DNA from: Podospora pseudocomata
Lineage: Eukaryota > Ascomycota > Sordariomycetes > Sordariales > Podosporaceae
Reading direction: 5' to 3'
Assembly: GCF_035222375.1 (NCBI RefSeq)
Contig: NC_085889.1
Span: 3,286,001-3,350,000, forward strand
DNA length: 64,000 bases
Shown: positions 20,339 to 34,181 of the stretch, piece after piece
Numbering within the stretch: position 1 is the stretch's first letter
Layout of the letters: each line of letters starts with the position of its first letter
Notes under the pieces: generated by a model
What the model was told of the DNA's origin: nothing
The model's input: the letters and a program-made list of their open reading frames with translations, nothing else
Databases searched by the model: none
Translations under genes and position numbers: made by a program

Positions 20339-23300
20339 CTTTTCCCCCTTACTTCCTCTACTAACCCTTTTCTTACCCCGTGAGAGCTGATGGTTGCCCA
20401 GGTGAGCATCTTCTCCTTGGCCATCATCAACACAGCGTCAGCACTGGAATGCGGGCACTGTCCAATGTCTTGCTTATTAATAGCATCCCGGCAGGCAAGA
20501 CGATAATGGCACGTGCGAGCCCAGTTGTAACCCCATATTCTTCTTTTTTGGTGGTCGGAAACAAAGAAAATTGGCTGCCCCGCTTTAAATCAGCACCCGT
20601 CGGAATTAAACGAGGGGTAGAAGAGACGATATCAACAACAGCAGCAGCAAATATGATAGATATTGTATACTGATTGAATGAGAGATATTATCATCACGAT
20701 AAATTTTGTCATATTCTCCCCGCGCATGAGGACGACTTACCCAGTAAAGTAACACGGGATCGAGAGCGGCGAACGCAGGAGCAAATATATGGGCCAAGAC
20801 TGACGGGATGGGGGATGGCAATATATATCCCACTCCTCAGTTATCACCACCTTCCCTGAACACTTTGAGGGGGTGTTGCTCTTCGAAGTAAGGAACCATG
20901 CTGTGTGCTCGCTAACCTGCCCTGCACCAAGCATCGAGCGTCGTATGCATGGAACGTTTCCATAGCGTCACTAGTAGCATAACGCAAGGGCGGTTGGTCA
21001 TGTCCAATGCCTTCTCCGTATCGTATTCCCTTCCCTCAAGAGAATCTGAGGGAAAAAGAAAAGGAAGATCTGTGCTTACTGCAACCTTCCGTGCAAGGGA
21101 GATCCAAAAGTCCCGTCATGAGAACACACTCTCACCAGGCTCCGGGCACCGTAAGTGAGAGTGAGAAAACGTACGTATCCTCCTCTCCTCTGAGTGGTTG
21201 CGTTCCCATCAGTCAGGAATCACTCGGATTCGGCCAAGGAGCCGAAAGAGAGGAATCGGGCTCAGGTACCGCCATGGCTTGCCGCCACCACCTGCAGCAT
21301 GGAAGTGCTTGCATATTTCGAAACCTCCAAGCTGATCCTCAATGAGCGGCTTTAGAACCTCAGGACAACGAATGATACACGTGTATCTACACGACAAGCG
21401 GCAGTTGGAGTGGATTGTCGTCGGAAGCAGGCAGAGGGCTAATTCAGGAACACAGGCACAGTGGCCAAAAAACACCATAGCAGTTATTTCGCAATATGCG
21501 GCCCGTCTCTTGACATGGCACGCATGGCATGGCAGATGTCCATTTTTGTCATGGGTCAGGTGTCGTGGCATTCAGGGACTCGGACGGGTACGGAGTCCAT
21601 GGACCGAACAACGAGAAGGGGTTTGTCGGGTTGTTCACTGTTTGGTCGGCGGACCTACTCCGTATGCGCCCCACCAATAGCGCCATGTCAACTTTTTGAG
21701 AGTGTCGAGCTGGCATGTGGCGAGTGTGCGATGTGTTATCATGTCCTCGGGTTCGGCCAAGTTGTGAATCCTCCGGAATGGAAACGTCGGGGAATACTTT
21801 GGTCTGACCACCGCCGAGAACTGATCATATCTTACAGGTTGTTGTTAGCATTCGGTCGGTCGGCATATCGACGCCTGGGATTTTCTGACTGGTCATACGT
21901 GAGCAATCGAATTGCGCACAAAGTATTGTTGCCCCCGAAGAGACCAGGCTCCGCTTCGACCTGCCACGTCGTTAAACTTATATTCGGCATCCCACACAGG
22001 CAACGCAAAGGAGGCTCTCAAAAGCGGTGAGTGAGGGAAGCTGGAAATGCAACCCGACGGGCCCGCGTCCTCGTCACCTGGACAGTCATTGTGCCTCGTT
22101 CATGCAGGTGCACCACGAAGCTTGGGTGCTCTCCATCCAGGCCAGGCACCTTCCACAGCGACCTTTCCTCTGAAGCTTGGAACACAACATCAGTCGGCTT
22201 TCTGGTGTGACACCCTCCACGGGCCTCACTGCATCTGGCCGACCAGCAAATCCTCCGGAGATCGGCAGACCCCTTTTTTTTTCTTTTTCGATGGCGGCTT
22301 CGAGAACAAATCCAGGAATGTTGAATAATTTTTGTGATGTCTAGATGCTGAAGATTGATAACCTCACTATGCCCAATCCGGGGGACATTTGGGCCCTGGT
22401 CGCTAACCCCTGGCGACGTCTGGCGTCAAGCCCCACTGTTGCATTCGCCCAAGACACGATGACGCAATGAACTGGCGATGGGCGAGGAACCCCGCCATCA
22501 GCCGGCGATGCTAAAAGAGGAGAAGCCACAGAACCTGCGCCGTCACAGATGATCGCTCGCTTGTGCAGGCCGGCCCAGGAAGACCCAGGAATGCTGGGGC
22601 TTGGTGTCTTGGTTCCATCTGCTGATCGGGAGCATTGCCATCGACCGTTGCATGGCCGGCCTGATGGCTCTGATGGGCGGTCAGCGGCAGTCACGGCTCA
22701 GAAAAAGAGATAACGACGCCGCTGCGCCGATGCCAGAGCCCCGTCAAATCCGGTTCTTTCCCCACCGGCACTGGACACAAAGAAAGGGAAAAAGACAAGA
22801 ACCCAGCCTCGGGGAACACGGCAGGGAGATGGCCCAAAACGAGTCTGGTTGGTGATGGGCTGTGTCTGACTCTGAAGCAGCCTTGTAACACATCGGAGGG
22901 AACACATGGTCGGAGAGAAACCGAAGAGGTGGAACGCCACCAGGGTACTGCCGGATTACCTAGTAGGACGTGATTCTTCAGCAGATGAAGCTGGTGGTGA
23001 GAACTCAAAGAGGGGCAGCTTCCAACTCCACTTACTGCTTGGACTGAGCTCCTCTTCTCCAGGCACCCGAACAGGTACAGCTGCATCTCTTGGTCAGTGC
23101 AGCAGCAGCCAGGTACCCGACGAAGGCGGCAACTGCGTGAAATCAGGACAAAGGAGGGAAAGAGAACCTGGAAGGGTACCTACAACTGAGTACCTTGCTA
23201 TTAGCTGTCAGTGAGTCAGACGAGCCGATGAATTGTTTAATGATTACGGCACCTTCACGTTGATGTCCAGATGACCGTATTTAAACTTTGTGCTTTCTTG

Positions 23301-25545
23301 CTTGCAGCAGCGGTGTCCCTGCCTTGAAATGCCCTGCCCCTCCTTTTTTTTGGCCTGATCTCTTGCCTGAGCAAGAGCAGGAGATACCTGACCCCAACCG
23401 GAGCCGACCGCCTGTTGTAATAAATGCAGTGTATGTAGAAGAAGAGAAAACAAATCAGAGAGCAGGACAACACCTCTTGGTGGCTGGGCTGTGCGCGCAT
23501 TATACGAAGATAGAGTTGCAATATTAGAGGGGCAAACGGGAAGTTATATTGAGAAGGCAGGCAAGCGTGGCAGCACCTACCTGCACCTGCACCGCACCTG
23601 CACCAAAACAAAAGTTGATCAGACGAAAGGAAGGTCCAACCTCCTCCCGGTCCCATTGCCTCTGTCCCTCCCGTGGTGCCCCCTCGTGCCCCTCCAAAAT
23701 AGCCACTTGCTGTCCCAATAATCTGGACGCCGGCCCTGGTATTAAACTGTCTAGCGCCGAGAGCTAAGCTCTTTCAGGGTCGAGATCGGGAAAGTGAGGG
23801 GCCGGTTCTTTATCATTTTTTTGGAGCTTCTTGTAGGTAGGCAGTGTTCAAGATCGCACCGAAACAAGAGAAAGTGCGCCCCTCCCGCAACCGTTCTCTG
23901 CCCGGACTTGGCTGCGTTGGGTGTGGCCAGAAAGATCCATGCTCAAGTCCGTCTCATCCCATGTCTTTGGTTCCTTTGTCTGCTTCGACCTGACAATCAT
24001 CACTCTCGCCATCGTCATCAACCAGGAATCTCATCGAGGCATCCACGCATCAGACACACACGGAGGCGGTCCCTGTCCCGGCATTAACCTTCACATCTTC
24101 AACTCCCCAAAGTCTCCAAACATCCTGCTTCCAAGGCTGCAGGCTGCCGGGAGCTGTCCTATCACAGAAAGCTGCAGCAACCCAGTCCAAGCAGTCCCCA
24201 AGTCTGTGTGACAGCACCAAAGAAAGCGTATGCCAAGCCCAGGTCCGGCGCAACTGTGCGGTAATCCTCACCACCTATCAACCATTTTGTTGGTGTCTGA
24301 CGGGTTGCGGTTCTCCTGCCTTTTTCTTTTCTTTTCTTCTGTTTGCCCACCTCACCACCATCTACGGATAGTAGCGAAACGTTGTTCGATTTCTCGTCTT
24401 GCATTTCCACCAACCGCGTCACGACATACATCGCTCCCCTAAGATCCACGCTGCATTTTGTCCGATAGGGAAAACATTGCATGGGCTGCATTCAGCCAGG
24501 CCCGCGGTAAGAAAGCATCTACTCACGGTGGTTGGCCCATCGCTACAGTAGTTCGTCAGCAAGGGCGGCGGACGAGCCACCCAACGAGCCAACTGGAAGC
24601 TTGAGTCCCGACCGAGATCTGGACCACGGCAAGCTGCTGAGCTGCTGCAACTGGAACTGGAAACTTACAGGTGGTTGGCCAAGCATTCGAGGTCAACTAA
24701 CTCAACTCATTCTTCGCCCACTCTCCCTCCCACTGCAGATATTCCGGTGTCTGCTGTCGCTGGCTGTCTGGAGGTTGTATTGTTGATCTGCCAGCCCCCT
24801 TTTGGACAAGCCTGCGTTGGACGGCCCACCCGGACGACAGGTCTTCGCCACACTTCCGCACCCCCCCTGCCATCTGCTGTCCAGCAGCGTCTCGGATCGC
24901 AGGCACATTTTTGGCTGACGCTCTTTCACCTTCGCTGTCTGGGACCTGCTTCTGCCTTTTCTGACAGAGCACTTGGCGCATTCATCTTTTCCACTCACCA
25001 AGGGAATGTGTTTGCGGTGATCGACCTGCTTCCTGTTCAGCCTGTGCCCTGTGCCGCCCTCAGGAACCCCACCACGAATCCCGGAAGACCCAGGGAGACG
25101 ACAGGGAAGCCAGGGGAAACGACAAGCTCTGGGTTGCTTCCCGTCGCCATCTTTTTTTTCTTCCCACAGAAACCCAACCTTGCGACCGAAGAGAAAAAAA
25201 AAGCCGCTATCCGGGGCCCCTTGGTGCAATCATCATCACAAGACAACACGCTTTTCTGGCTAACGAGCACGAGCACCAGCAAGCTTTCGAATGATCAGCC
25301 TCCGCCGGCCCCTTTTCTCCCTATCCTCCTGCCCCTCTCCCTCTCCGACCACTCTCTTTTGTCCCTAGCTCAATCATTCCCAAACGCCGCCGCCGGCTCC
25401 CCGCACTTACCCCTGCCGCGGACTCGGTCGTCTCAGCCTCACCGGGCAAGCCCACGCATATCTACCCTGAACCCCTCGCCTGTGCTCCCGCATCTGGTTG
25501 CACTCTTGCATCACCCTCCCTCACCCACCACAGGCACCTCCCACC
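20339..25545. other. ~5.2-kb gene-free region upstream of the C2H2 regulator
   Basis: No frame with a recognisable domain. It contains poly-T runs (22266-22282), GC-rich mixed sequence, and from about 24690 to 25540 a strongly pyrimidine-rich stretch (CTCCC/TCTCC runs) ending at the ATG of the transcription factor. That is typical of a long promoter and 5' leader of a fungal regulatory gene. A donor-like GTAAGAAAG at 24508 and an acceptor-like ACTTACAG at 24664-24671 could bound a leader intron. Many ATG-initiated short frames could act as upstream ORFs, but none is individually supported. Confidence 0.4.
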
Positions 25546-27739
25546 ATGGCTGCAGCGTTTCGCCCAGTCAACACACCGCTCCTGGCAGCGGACTCCATCA
25601 AACACGAAATACCCCCTTCTTCCACGACTTTGACGGCGACAACGACGACAACAACAACGATGACGACACCGAGACCGAGCACAGCGCCTTCGCAGGCTTC
25701 ACGGCCTGTTGACGAAGCCACGACACCAACACGAGTAAACTTTGGAACAGGCGCATTGGCATCTCAGAAACCACTTCCGACATCACCATTCCCCGAGTCG
25801 GTACAAGTCCCCGAACCCACGACGGAATCCACACCCAAGCGAGAAAATTCGCAGCACTCGAGGAAGTCTAGGGACTCGGACGACATGGATATGGATGACT
25901 CAGATGGAGAACACGGTGAGGAAGTTGGATCAGACGACGACAGCGAGAACGCCGACGGAACAAAGTCGAAGAAGAAAAAGTCGCAGCGATTCTATTGCAC
26001 GGATTATCCACCGTGCAATCTGAGCTTTACCAGGAGCGAGCATTTGGCCCGCCATATCAGGTACGTACTACCAACCATATTTCCGTTGGAAAATAAGAAG
26101 GAGGAGGTATTGACGAGGAGATCACCGCAGAAAACACACTGGAGAACGCCCTTTCCAATGCCACTGCTCCAGACGATTCTCTCGACTCGATAACTTGAGA
26201 CAACATGCACAAACAGTGCATGTGAACGAAGATATTCCGATTGACTCGCTAGCAGCGACAGGAACACGATTTCAGAGACAGATCAGGACCGACAGGGTGC
26301 GGCCAACGACTGGCAGGGCGAGAGCGGCGACAGCTGGCAGTGTTGGACCTGGGGGTCGAGGACACTCGAAGTCTCTGTCAACATCTAGCATCACAAGCAT
26401 GGCTTCGATAGCCTCGGCCTATGGTGGTGGTGAGACACGCCGACGTCCGCCTCCTCTGGTCATGGCCGACCCCCGATCCCGACTTTCTCTCGAGTCATAT
26501 CGCGGACCGGATGGTCAATACTATAGGGCCGCCTCACCGGACATGAGCACTCCCACATCAGCCACGTTTTCGACAGGCCAAAATAGCCCTCGATGGGGTC
26601 CGGTAGCCTCTCCTGGTTCATCACACTCACGCTCGCATAGCATGTATGCTGCCGCCGGGTCCCGCACCCCAGGCCGCCGACTAAGCGTTCCGTCTGGAGG
26701 CAACCCGTTCCAATCGCCTCATGCCCCCAGTCTCCGCGGCCCGCTGTTTGGCCCTTCGCTCAACGCGTCCAACAGCGGTGCCTTTTCTCCTGGCCAAAAT
26801 GGTCTTCTCTCATCGCCCACAACGTCCACTTCAAACTGGTCAAGGCGGGATTCAGTGTCGACGGCCGATGAGGCCTGGCGACGACGAACGTGGCACCCCG
26901 ATACCGCGGGCTTCAACGGGGCAAGCAGACTGAGCCAGGTCATCACTCCATCTCAGTTCCCGCCCGACAGCATTAAGCTTCCACCCGCCAATACCGGAAA
27001 CCAACCACCTCAAACACTGCGGCTGCCCGGTATCGAGTCTTTTGATCCTATCCCGCGGAGACCGCCCACACCTCCCCGCCGCAACCCGTCCCCGATGATG
27101 ATCGACTCGGAGGCATCACGGCCCCCAGCTTTGTTACCGGCCGGTGACCTCGGTTCCGATGACCGAAGGCCTAGCTCGCAGTGGGATATGGGCTTGCATC
27201 GGGGCATAACAAGACTTGACATCAACACGCCACCTCGGGATAGCGCGGGAGCATGGGCCAACGAGGCCACTCAAGCCCTGATGGCTCGCGCTGAGCAAGC
27301 CCATGCCGCACCCATGCAACCTACCGTCCGGTTCGAACAAGATCTGAGGCCTCCTCAGGGCCCGCCACCCATCAATGCGGCCCCTCCTGTCGGCTCTAGG
27401 CATCACTACACAATGTCGGCTCCATCCATCACCACACCTCGTGAGTCCCGAAGACATGGATGGTATCACGGTCCAGTGCCTACCCACCCTGTTGAGGAGA
27501 CCATCCATGAAGGCCGCCCACATGTTGATCGGATTGTTCACCCCAACGTTCGTGGTTTCCAGGGATTCCCTGCCAGGGAACAACAGCTTGGCATCCACCA
27601 ACAACAGCCATCCGGCCCCAGCATGGAGCGGATCCTGGAGCGGCCAATGTCCCGGGGCGACAACCCCGAGTCTCTGCGGCGGTTGCAGGCTCTTGTGGCC
27701 GTCGCCACAAGCGAAGGCTCGACGGCAACGGCATACTGA
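25546..27739 (+). CDS. C2H2 zinc-finger transcription factor
   Basis: ATG at 25546 (CACCATGGC). Intron 26061-26130 (GTACGT...CCGCAG) splits finger 1; 707 residues. Order: Thr/Pro/Ser-rich N-terminus; acidic block with [15 protein letters not shown]; basic KSKKKKSQR; finger 1 (C-x5-C-x12-H-x3-H: CTDYPPC...[12 protein letters not shown]), completed only after splicing; TGERPFQ linker; finger 2 (C-x-C-x12-H-x4-[22 protein letters not shown]). A long low-complexity Ser/Pro/Arg region follows with [21 protein letters not shown] and RPPTPPRR. The tandem-finger arrangement is conserved in a family of ascomycete regulators, whose precise name I cannot assign by eye. Expected to be nuclear and DNA-binding. 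The long leader suggests complex control. Confidence 0.92.
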
Positions 27740-30577
27740 GGCCCCCAGCTTGATGGGGAGATGACATCTACGAATCACGAATTGGAATTACTGCATGGCG
27801 TCTGGACCTCGGAAACACACGACATGGATTAGTGCGGAGGCCGTTTTGCTTTTGATACCCGTTCTCTCACCCGCCTACACTCGCTGCATCCAACGGTTTG
27901 GGCTATACAGATATGATCACTCATTTTCTTTTGGCATTTGATACCACGCTCGCTGCATACATACACATCTGGATACTGGGATTGGCGGTCTTTTTCTTTT
28001 TGGATGTCAGCAGGCACTACACAGGATACTACGGGTCGGTCATCTTTTGTTGCAATTTAGAGGATTCATTTCTGTTTTCTTATTTCCTTTTTGGGTCTGG
28101 GTTTTATGCCACGTTATGACAATTTTCTTGTTGTTTTCCTTTTTCCTTTTTGTGTTACGACGAAATGACAACCAACGGTTCCAGGCCATGGCACTCTAGT
28201 ATAGGGATACCCATCTTCTCTACTCTCGGATACGGGGCGGCATGCGGTACATGGTCGGGTTGGGAACTTTTGGGCACCTCTTCAATGGATGCTATTCTTT
28301 TACGCAGTTTCTTGCAGGTGATGGCACGGTGAGATGTGACGACGATGCCGGCTACGACGATATGAGACTACGACACTACGTTATGGATAAGGACGCAGTG
28401 CTGCTTTTGCGACGTAACGATGACACGACAACAAAGATTTAGCGCTGCATTTTCTCTTTGCTGTTCCGATTGTCGAATATTGGTTGGTCTCTACTGTCGC
28501 ATTCTGGTCGATGTCGTCAGGGGGGTGCTGGGTTGCTTGTTCGGTCAGTCAGGCACCGTCCTTGCTGCAGAGATGCCCGTTATATGGGGATGGTGGCTTG
28601 GTCAGGGGTTGGCGGGGAACTTTTGGGAAAAGATGATCAAGGGAGGTGGATAAGATTGAGAAACATGATCCCTATGTTCTCCCAGGTTGTCTCGAGGTTC
28701 CTCTTTTGGTGGTCACTTATGGACTTGATACCCTGGAAGGAAGGGTTCGCTTCCTTTTTTTTGTTGCGGGTCCTTGAACAACATCTTTGGGGGTTTAGCT
28801 TGCTTGGGCTCTCTCAATGGGCTGGCGATTTTGCGCGCCTTGGTTTTTTTGGGAAGGGTGGAAGCTTTTGCTGTTTTTGTTTTGATCTGCTTTTGCTTGG
28901 GTGGGTGGGTTCGTGTTGCAGTCAGGCACACTGCAGGTTTCGGCTGGTGCATGACAGCAGACAGGCAGTGTTGTGCATTTGTTGGAGATCTGAGAGTGTG
29001 GATGTGGATGTGACGTTGGATTTTGTAATGGCGTGATGGGATGGATAGGAGGGACTGGGAGCGGGAGTAGTATAACTAGATAGAAATATGTTTATTGGGT
29101 TGATCACCTCCATTTTGTGTTATGTCCACTGCGGGACTGCCCAAGCTGATTGTGCTGGAATGCAAGGTACACTGGGCGCTGTGGTTATTTGATGTGTCAG
29201 GAACGCACCTGATGATGCATGGAAAGTCGTACTCGGGGTGAACTTGAGGTGTTGAGTATGGAGATCAGTTGCCGATGCGGCTATCTGTTGAGTCTCAGTT
29301 TGAGGTTGAGGTTGCGGAAAGGATCTGTGGTATTGTGTCGGTTGGGAATGGCGAATAGCTGGTTGGGTAAATAACCCCATTCTTTATCTACCTGAGTGAG
29401 ACGGATTTATCGTCACGAGGTTGTCTTGAGGGACAAGGTCGGTTTGGTGCTTGATCCATTTGCGAGTGAGCACCTTGGCTGATGTGCCTAGTATCATGCC
29501 TGCTCTGTTAATGGTTGGTAATTTGCTTGCTACAAAGCCTTGATTACCTAGGTAGGTATTTGGGGTGATAGGATCATAGGATGTGAGTAGGGGGAGGGGG
29601 GGAAAGGGGGGCAGGGCACTACATGGCTTTTGATTTGCGCTGGGAATTGTGGTGATGCTAGTGTTGAGTATCTGGTTCATGAACTCGGGGAGGAAGTCAA
29701 TGGTGGCTTGGGGGAAGGGTGATTGTGGCCTTTTATATTTTCTTCGCTTTCTTTTTGCGTTGTTTCTTCTTATTCTTTCGTCTTTTACTTCTTTGTTTCT
29801 TTCCTTTTAATTTTTATTTTTTTACCCGTACAGTGTCTCCGGGAGTAACCACTTTTCTGAACCATGCAAGCAGACCACCCTCAAGTAGAAGTAGTCCGCT
29901 TGCGTGATCCGAATAAGGTGGGGAGGGAGTCCTTGGGGCACGGGTATTTTTTTTTTTTGGAGATGTAGGAAGATGAGGAGGTGATGAGGTGGTGGTTGGA
30001 GTGACTGTAGGAGGTGGTCGCAACCTACTGCGGCAAGGTAGAGAGGGGGAAGGTTAATCTGGCTATGCGTTGAGTGTTGATGTTCGGGGTGGTGGTTTGT
30101 ATTAGGTGGGTCTGGTAGTAATTATGCCTTTGAAGCCTGCATTCATTTTTCAAAGACAAGGGGGCTTTGCTCCTTCCTGTTGGAAAAGAGTTTGAACCGA
30201 GAACTGCCCGAGCGTTGAGCAGCCTGCTGTCTTTCTATGACACCACGCACAGCGCTCCTGTGGTGTGTCTGCTCAACTTTCCAATGGGTCTCTGATTGGC
30301 CAGCACAATGATTTTGCTGTGCAGCGTGTGCCTTGTTTGGACCGTTGGCGGCGTCCCATCTTGGTAGATCACGTCGATTTAAGTGGTATTACCTAGGGTT
30401 ATGTCGAATGCGTCCCTACGTTTCCGACTTTATTGCCCCGGGTACTCTCCATACCTACTGCGGCCGCCTATTATTCAATCCAGAGGTCTTAAAGCCGAGA
30501 ACGAAGTCGGTATTTGCAGCTATATTGTGATTTCGGGCATTTCTTGTCCTGTCAACGAAGCCGGGGAGTCTGCCACC
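27740..30577. other. Gene-free stretch
   Basis: Contains the 3' flank of the zinc-finger gene with many T-rich runs (28080-28150, 29740-29830). No frame here has a recognisable domain. Nothing else supported. Confidence 0.45.
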
Positions 30578-32206
30578 ATGTCCGAAAAGCCAGGGCAACA
30601 CCCACCATCGACATACGAACTTGACGACTTGGCTTCTTGTCATGGTGTTCAAGAAGGTGAATACGAATACACCGCACTGAGGAGACAAGGGAACATTTGC
30701 TTGCTGCATCTTCTACCGAGCGAGGATCGAAGAAGCCGCTTGGTCTGCCAGCTGCGCGAGTATCCGTTGTTGACCTCGAGCCAGACCGAACAAAACCAGC
30801 AATTACATCTTTAATGAGGCCCTTTCATATACCTGGGGTGATTGGTCAAACCAGAGAAGCATAACTGTGGATTCTCATCGGCTATCTGTCACCGATAATC
30901 TGTATGAGGCTTTGCTGGCTCTACGAGAACAGCATCTTCCGAGAGCTTTATGGGTGGATGCGATTTGCATAAATCAAAGAGATGAAATGAAGAAGCAGGA
31001 GCAGATTCAGCCAAGCTCTCCATTCGAAACTGCTCGCTTCAACGTTTGATGTTCCACGAGAGCTACAAAGCCAGCTCCGTCCGGTGGCGTACTCAATGGA
31101 ACGGGCGATATATCGTCCGAGGAAGACAGCCGGCATTGCTTCGCACGACAAGAGCGAGCTGGGTGAGCTGATCGACATGTATCACACCCGACAGGCTACC
31201 CTGGTGCATGACAAGGTGTTCGCCTTGTTGGGCATGAGTACCACCGACCCACCACACAAAACATTCCTAGACTATTGGGTTGGTTGGGATGTTGTTTTCA
31301 AGCAGGTGGTAAAGTCTCTATTCGGTGCATTAGTGTCAGTTGATACCTGGTCCCACTCACAGGTGGCTGAGATACAAGGAAATGGCCAGGTATTGGGCAA
31401 AGTAATTCGAGTAGAATTCGATGATGCCAACGGGCGGCAGAAGTTATCCATCGAGTGGAAGGTTTCACAAGCCCATCGATTCTGCATCGTCCGCAGGCTG
31501 GACGCTTCCACTTTCTGCGAAATCAGTCCGAAGGGGTGACATTGTCTGTATTATGAAGGGAGCGTCGAAACCTACCATTGTCAGACTCTGCTCAAGCCTC
31601 TTCTCTATCATTGTGAGCAGAGTCTCGTGCTGCGGGCCAGAGCACATCAGGAACTTTCCATACCGCTTCTCATTGATATGGGACTGGGGATGCAGAGAGG
31701 AGCGACAGCCACAGAGGGGGCCGAGTCACCAAAGTACAGCTGTCATTCTAGAAGCGGTAGGGGACTACAATGATGCGGCACTGGTTCTCCTGGATTGTGT
31801 AAGGAACTGCAAGTCCCTCGGGAGCAAAGCGCAGAGATTAGAGACGATCAATCAGCTCGTCCTCCTGTACAGCAAGGCAAACCAGATGGAAAAGGGATCC
31901 AATCGTCTCCGCAAAGAGCTGCAAGGTTGACATCAATACGACAGGGATGATTTGCAGATCTTGGCCCCGGCAGCAGCCTCCCAGGATGGGGAGGCCATGC
32001 GGCTTCTTATACGTCACGCGGGCGGAATCGATCTGACAGAAACTGTGCTTCTCGCAGCCGTCCACAGCAATATGCACGGCCGTAAGGTCTTGGAAATTCT
32101 CTTCAATCAACCACGATACCCCTCAAGTCCGGTCAGTGGCAAAGCAATCACCGAGGCTGTGTTAATAACAGCCGCTCAAAATATACCAGAAGGTGCTTTA
32201 ATATAG
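30578..32206 (+). pseudogene. HET domain plus C-terminal HET/ankyrin-type gene, multiply frameshifted
   Basis: Starts at ATG 30578 (ACCATGTCC): residues CLLHLLPSEDRRSRLVCQL lead into the HET domain. A frameshift near 30765-30795 moves the reading to FNEALSYTWGD...LYEALLALREQHLPRALWVDAICINQ. A second break near 31015-31050 removes the middle of the HET domain. A third frame then gives PVAYSMERAIYRPR, LGELIDMYHTRQATLVHDKVFALLGMS and GNGQVLGKVIRV. A third break near 31520 leads to SVRRGDIVCIMKGASKPTIVRLC. The last segment, after a TGA at 31928, has AMRLLIRHAGG and VSGKAITEAVLITAAQN, the repeat type that ends such HET proteins. All pieces are in order, so this is one decayed gene of the incompatibility class. 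Confidence 0.78.
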
Positions 32207-32453
32207 CGTTTTGCTTTAGCCGACTTCTGTGCTAATAATGAGCTGAAGCTCGGCAGCTCAAGTTCAGTATAATAGGAAGTTCTGTCAAACGATCGTCTTG
32301 ACAGAAAAGCTACACTGTTTTTGATACTCAAGAAGAAACAAGGATACCGATTATTTGACTTTGAAACTAAACCAATTCTATACCACCTTAATCCAAAACG
32401 CTTTCTCATGTCCACTCCGAAAAGACTACGCTGCGGCTTCCTATTCCAAAACG

Positions 32454-34181
32454 CTAAATATCAAGCATGCTCCTTATCTGTTGCGGTGGCTGTTGGCTCA
32501 CCCTCGAGCCCACACTAGGAGCTACACTCCCCTCCCTTGCCCCTGTCGCACCTGGGTATGGCGGTGGTGGTGGAGCCGTCGTAGCTGCTGCCGAGGGTGC
32601 AGGGCCATCCATCATCAGCTCCTGTTCCCTCCTTCTCCTTTCTGCCTCTGCACTTCTATTTTGAGGGAAAAGAGCACCAGCTACCGCCTGCATGGCTCTT
32701 TCTTGTCGAATTCGCTCTGACCGACCATTATACAGCGGTGGTGGTGACGTCGGCGGTGTATTTGTCCCAGCTGGGGACATGCCCGGTGCGGAAGGGGAGA
32801 GCGGGCTCATTGGGACATCGTCTGACGCCGGGCTTTCATTGTTGCGCGGTTTATTCCCCTGGATTTCTCTGACATTGCGGACGAGTTGGTCGCGCATGCT
32901 TTCTCCTGGCACAACCACCTCTCCGTTGACTCTGGCCCACCATCCGGGCTTCTTGACGATGCCCATCTCCTGGTCAAGCTGCTGGTTGCGTACGATACGT
33001 TGGCGTTTGAGTTCTTTGTCTTCATTCTCGTTGATGAACCCAAAGATGACCTGGATGTACATGATCAATAAGGCTGGGGCGTAGCCACCAGCAAAAATAG
33101 CGGCTCGGTTCCCTTCGAGGTTCAAGGGGCTGTACTCAAACTTCCATGCGCAAAGCTCCTGATAGGCCGGGACGACAAGTGCGATGGGAATAAGGAGCTT
33201 GAATCGGAGAGGCGTCATGCGAATGAAGCCTACGAATCGGTTGATGATTCCACGGTTGCGTGGGCGGTAGTGTTTGATCGAATGACGGAGAGAGAAGACT
33301 GTTAAGCACCAGCAGACGAATAACAAAAAGCCGGCGGCTTTGAACCGGGCATCGGTGGCGGAGGGCTCAGCTTCGTTGACTACTTGTTCGGGGTAGCGCT
33401 GGTGCTGGATGGGAGTCCAGTTTCGGGGAATAATCATGAAGAAATTCTGGAGAGGCAAAAGTTAGAGGGGTTGGGTATCAAGACGGAAACTGAGAGGACG
33501 TACAAGCCACCAGAACAAATAGAAGATCAAGGGCAGATGGAATTCCACCTTTGATCTTCTATCGTCATCTCGCAAGGCGTAGGGGTCCGGATCTATAAAC
33601 TGCCGTTCCATCCAACTGCCCCAATGGCGCACTGCTTCCCATACCTGGGCAATAGTGCCCAGCTGCATCAGAAACCAGAAGAAACTCGTGAGGATAAGTG
33701 GCAACTCGGGAAGATAGTATCGGTCGACGTCCATGGCGGTAAACAAACTGACAACGGCAGTAGCGCTGACAATAATACCCCAGTACCACTGCCATCTCCT
33801 TCCAATGGGATAGAATCGCTTTGTGACGGGGAGGTAGAGGCGGCCGTGTCGATTAAGCGCGACGATGGTCAGGACAAGAGCGACGCCGAAGAGAACAGCG
33901 AAACCAATCGAAGTGCCGGCTCGTTCTCCGATGCCATTAACGGGAGACCAACACCATGTTGCGTTGACGAAGGTACCATTGGGCATGACAAAGTCAGCGA
34001 TCCACGGTTCCCAAGCCAAAAGACACCACGAGCCATTGGAGAGGGTCTGGTTTGTGAATAGCGTGTAGTTCCAGTGTTCAAGAGTGGTGAGGTTGAGATG
34101 GCTATTTCCAATCAATGTGTCACTCGAGTTGTCGCCGGGTGGGAAGGGAATGATATTCCGAACTTGGAGGAACGAGTCCAT
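32454..34181 (-). CDS. DUF2434-family seven-pass membrane protein
   Basis: Exons 34181-33504 and 33446-32454, with intron 33447-33503 (GTACGT...TCCAG, phase 0); 556 residues. The N-terminal ~95 residues are rich in N-glycosylation sites (NLT, NYT, NQT, NGS, NGT, NAT). Seven hydrophobic segments follow: SIGFAVLFGVALVLTIVAL, WQWYWGIIVSATAVVSLF, LPLILTSFFWFLMQLG, LPLIFYLFWWLNFFMI, FKAAGFLLFVCWCLTVF, FKLLIPIALVVPAYQ and IFAGGYAPALLIMYIQVIF. Diagnostic DUF2434 strings are KRFYPIGRRWQWYWG, AVRHWGSWMERQ and LRHSIKHYRPRNRGI. The cytosolic tail (~170 residues) is Pro/Ser/Arg-rich. Function in the family is unknown. The topology is receptor-like, but nothing shows signalling. Confidence 0.9.

Noticed and set aside
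21461-22030. 189-codon plus-strand frame in the large upstream region of the C2H2 gene
   Set aside because: No domain, irregular composition, and no supporting splice or start context.
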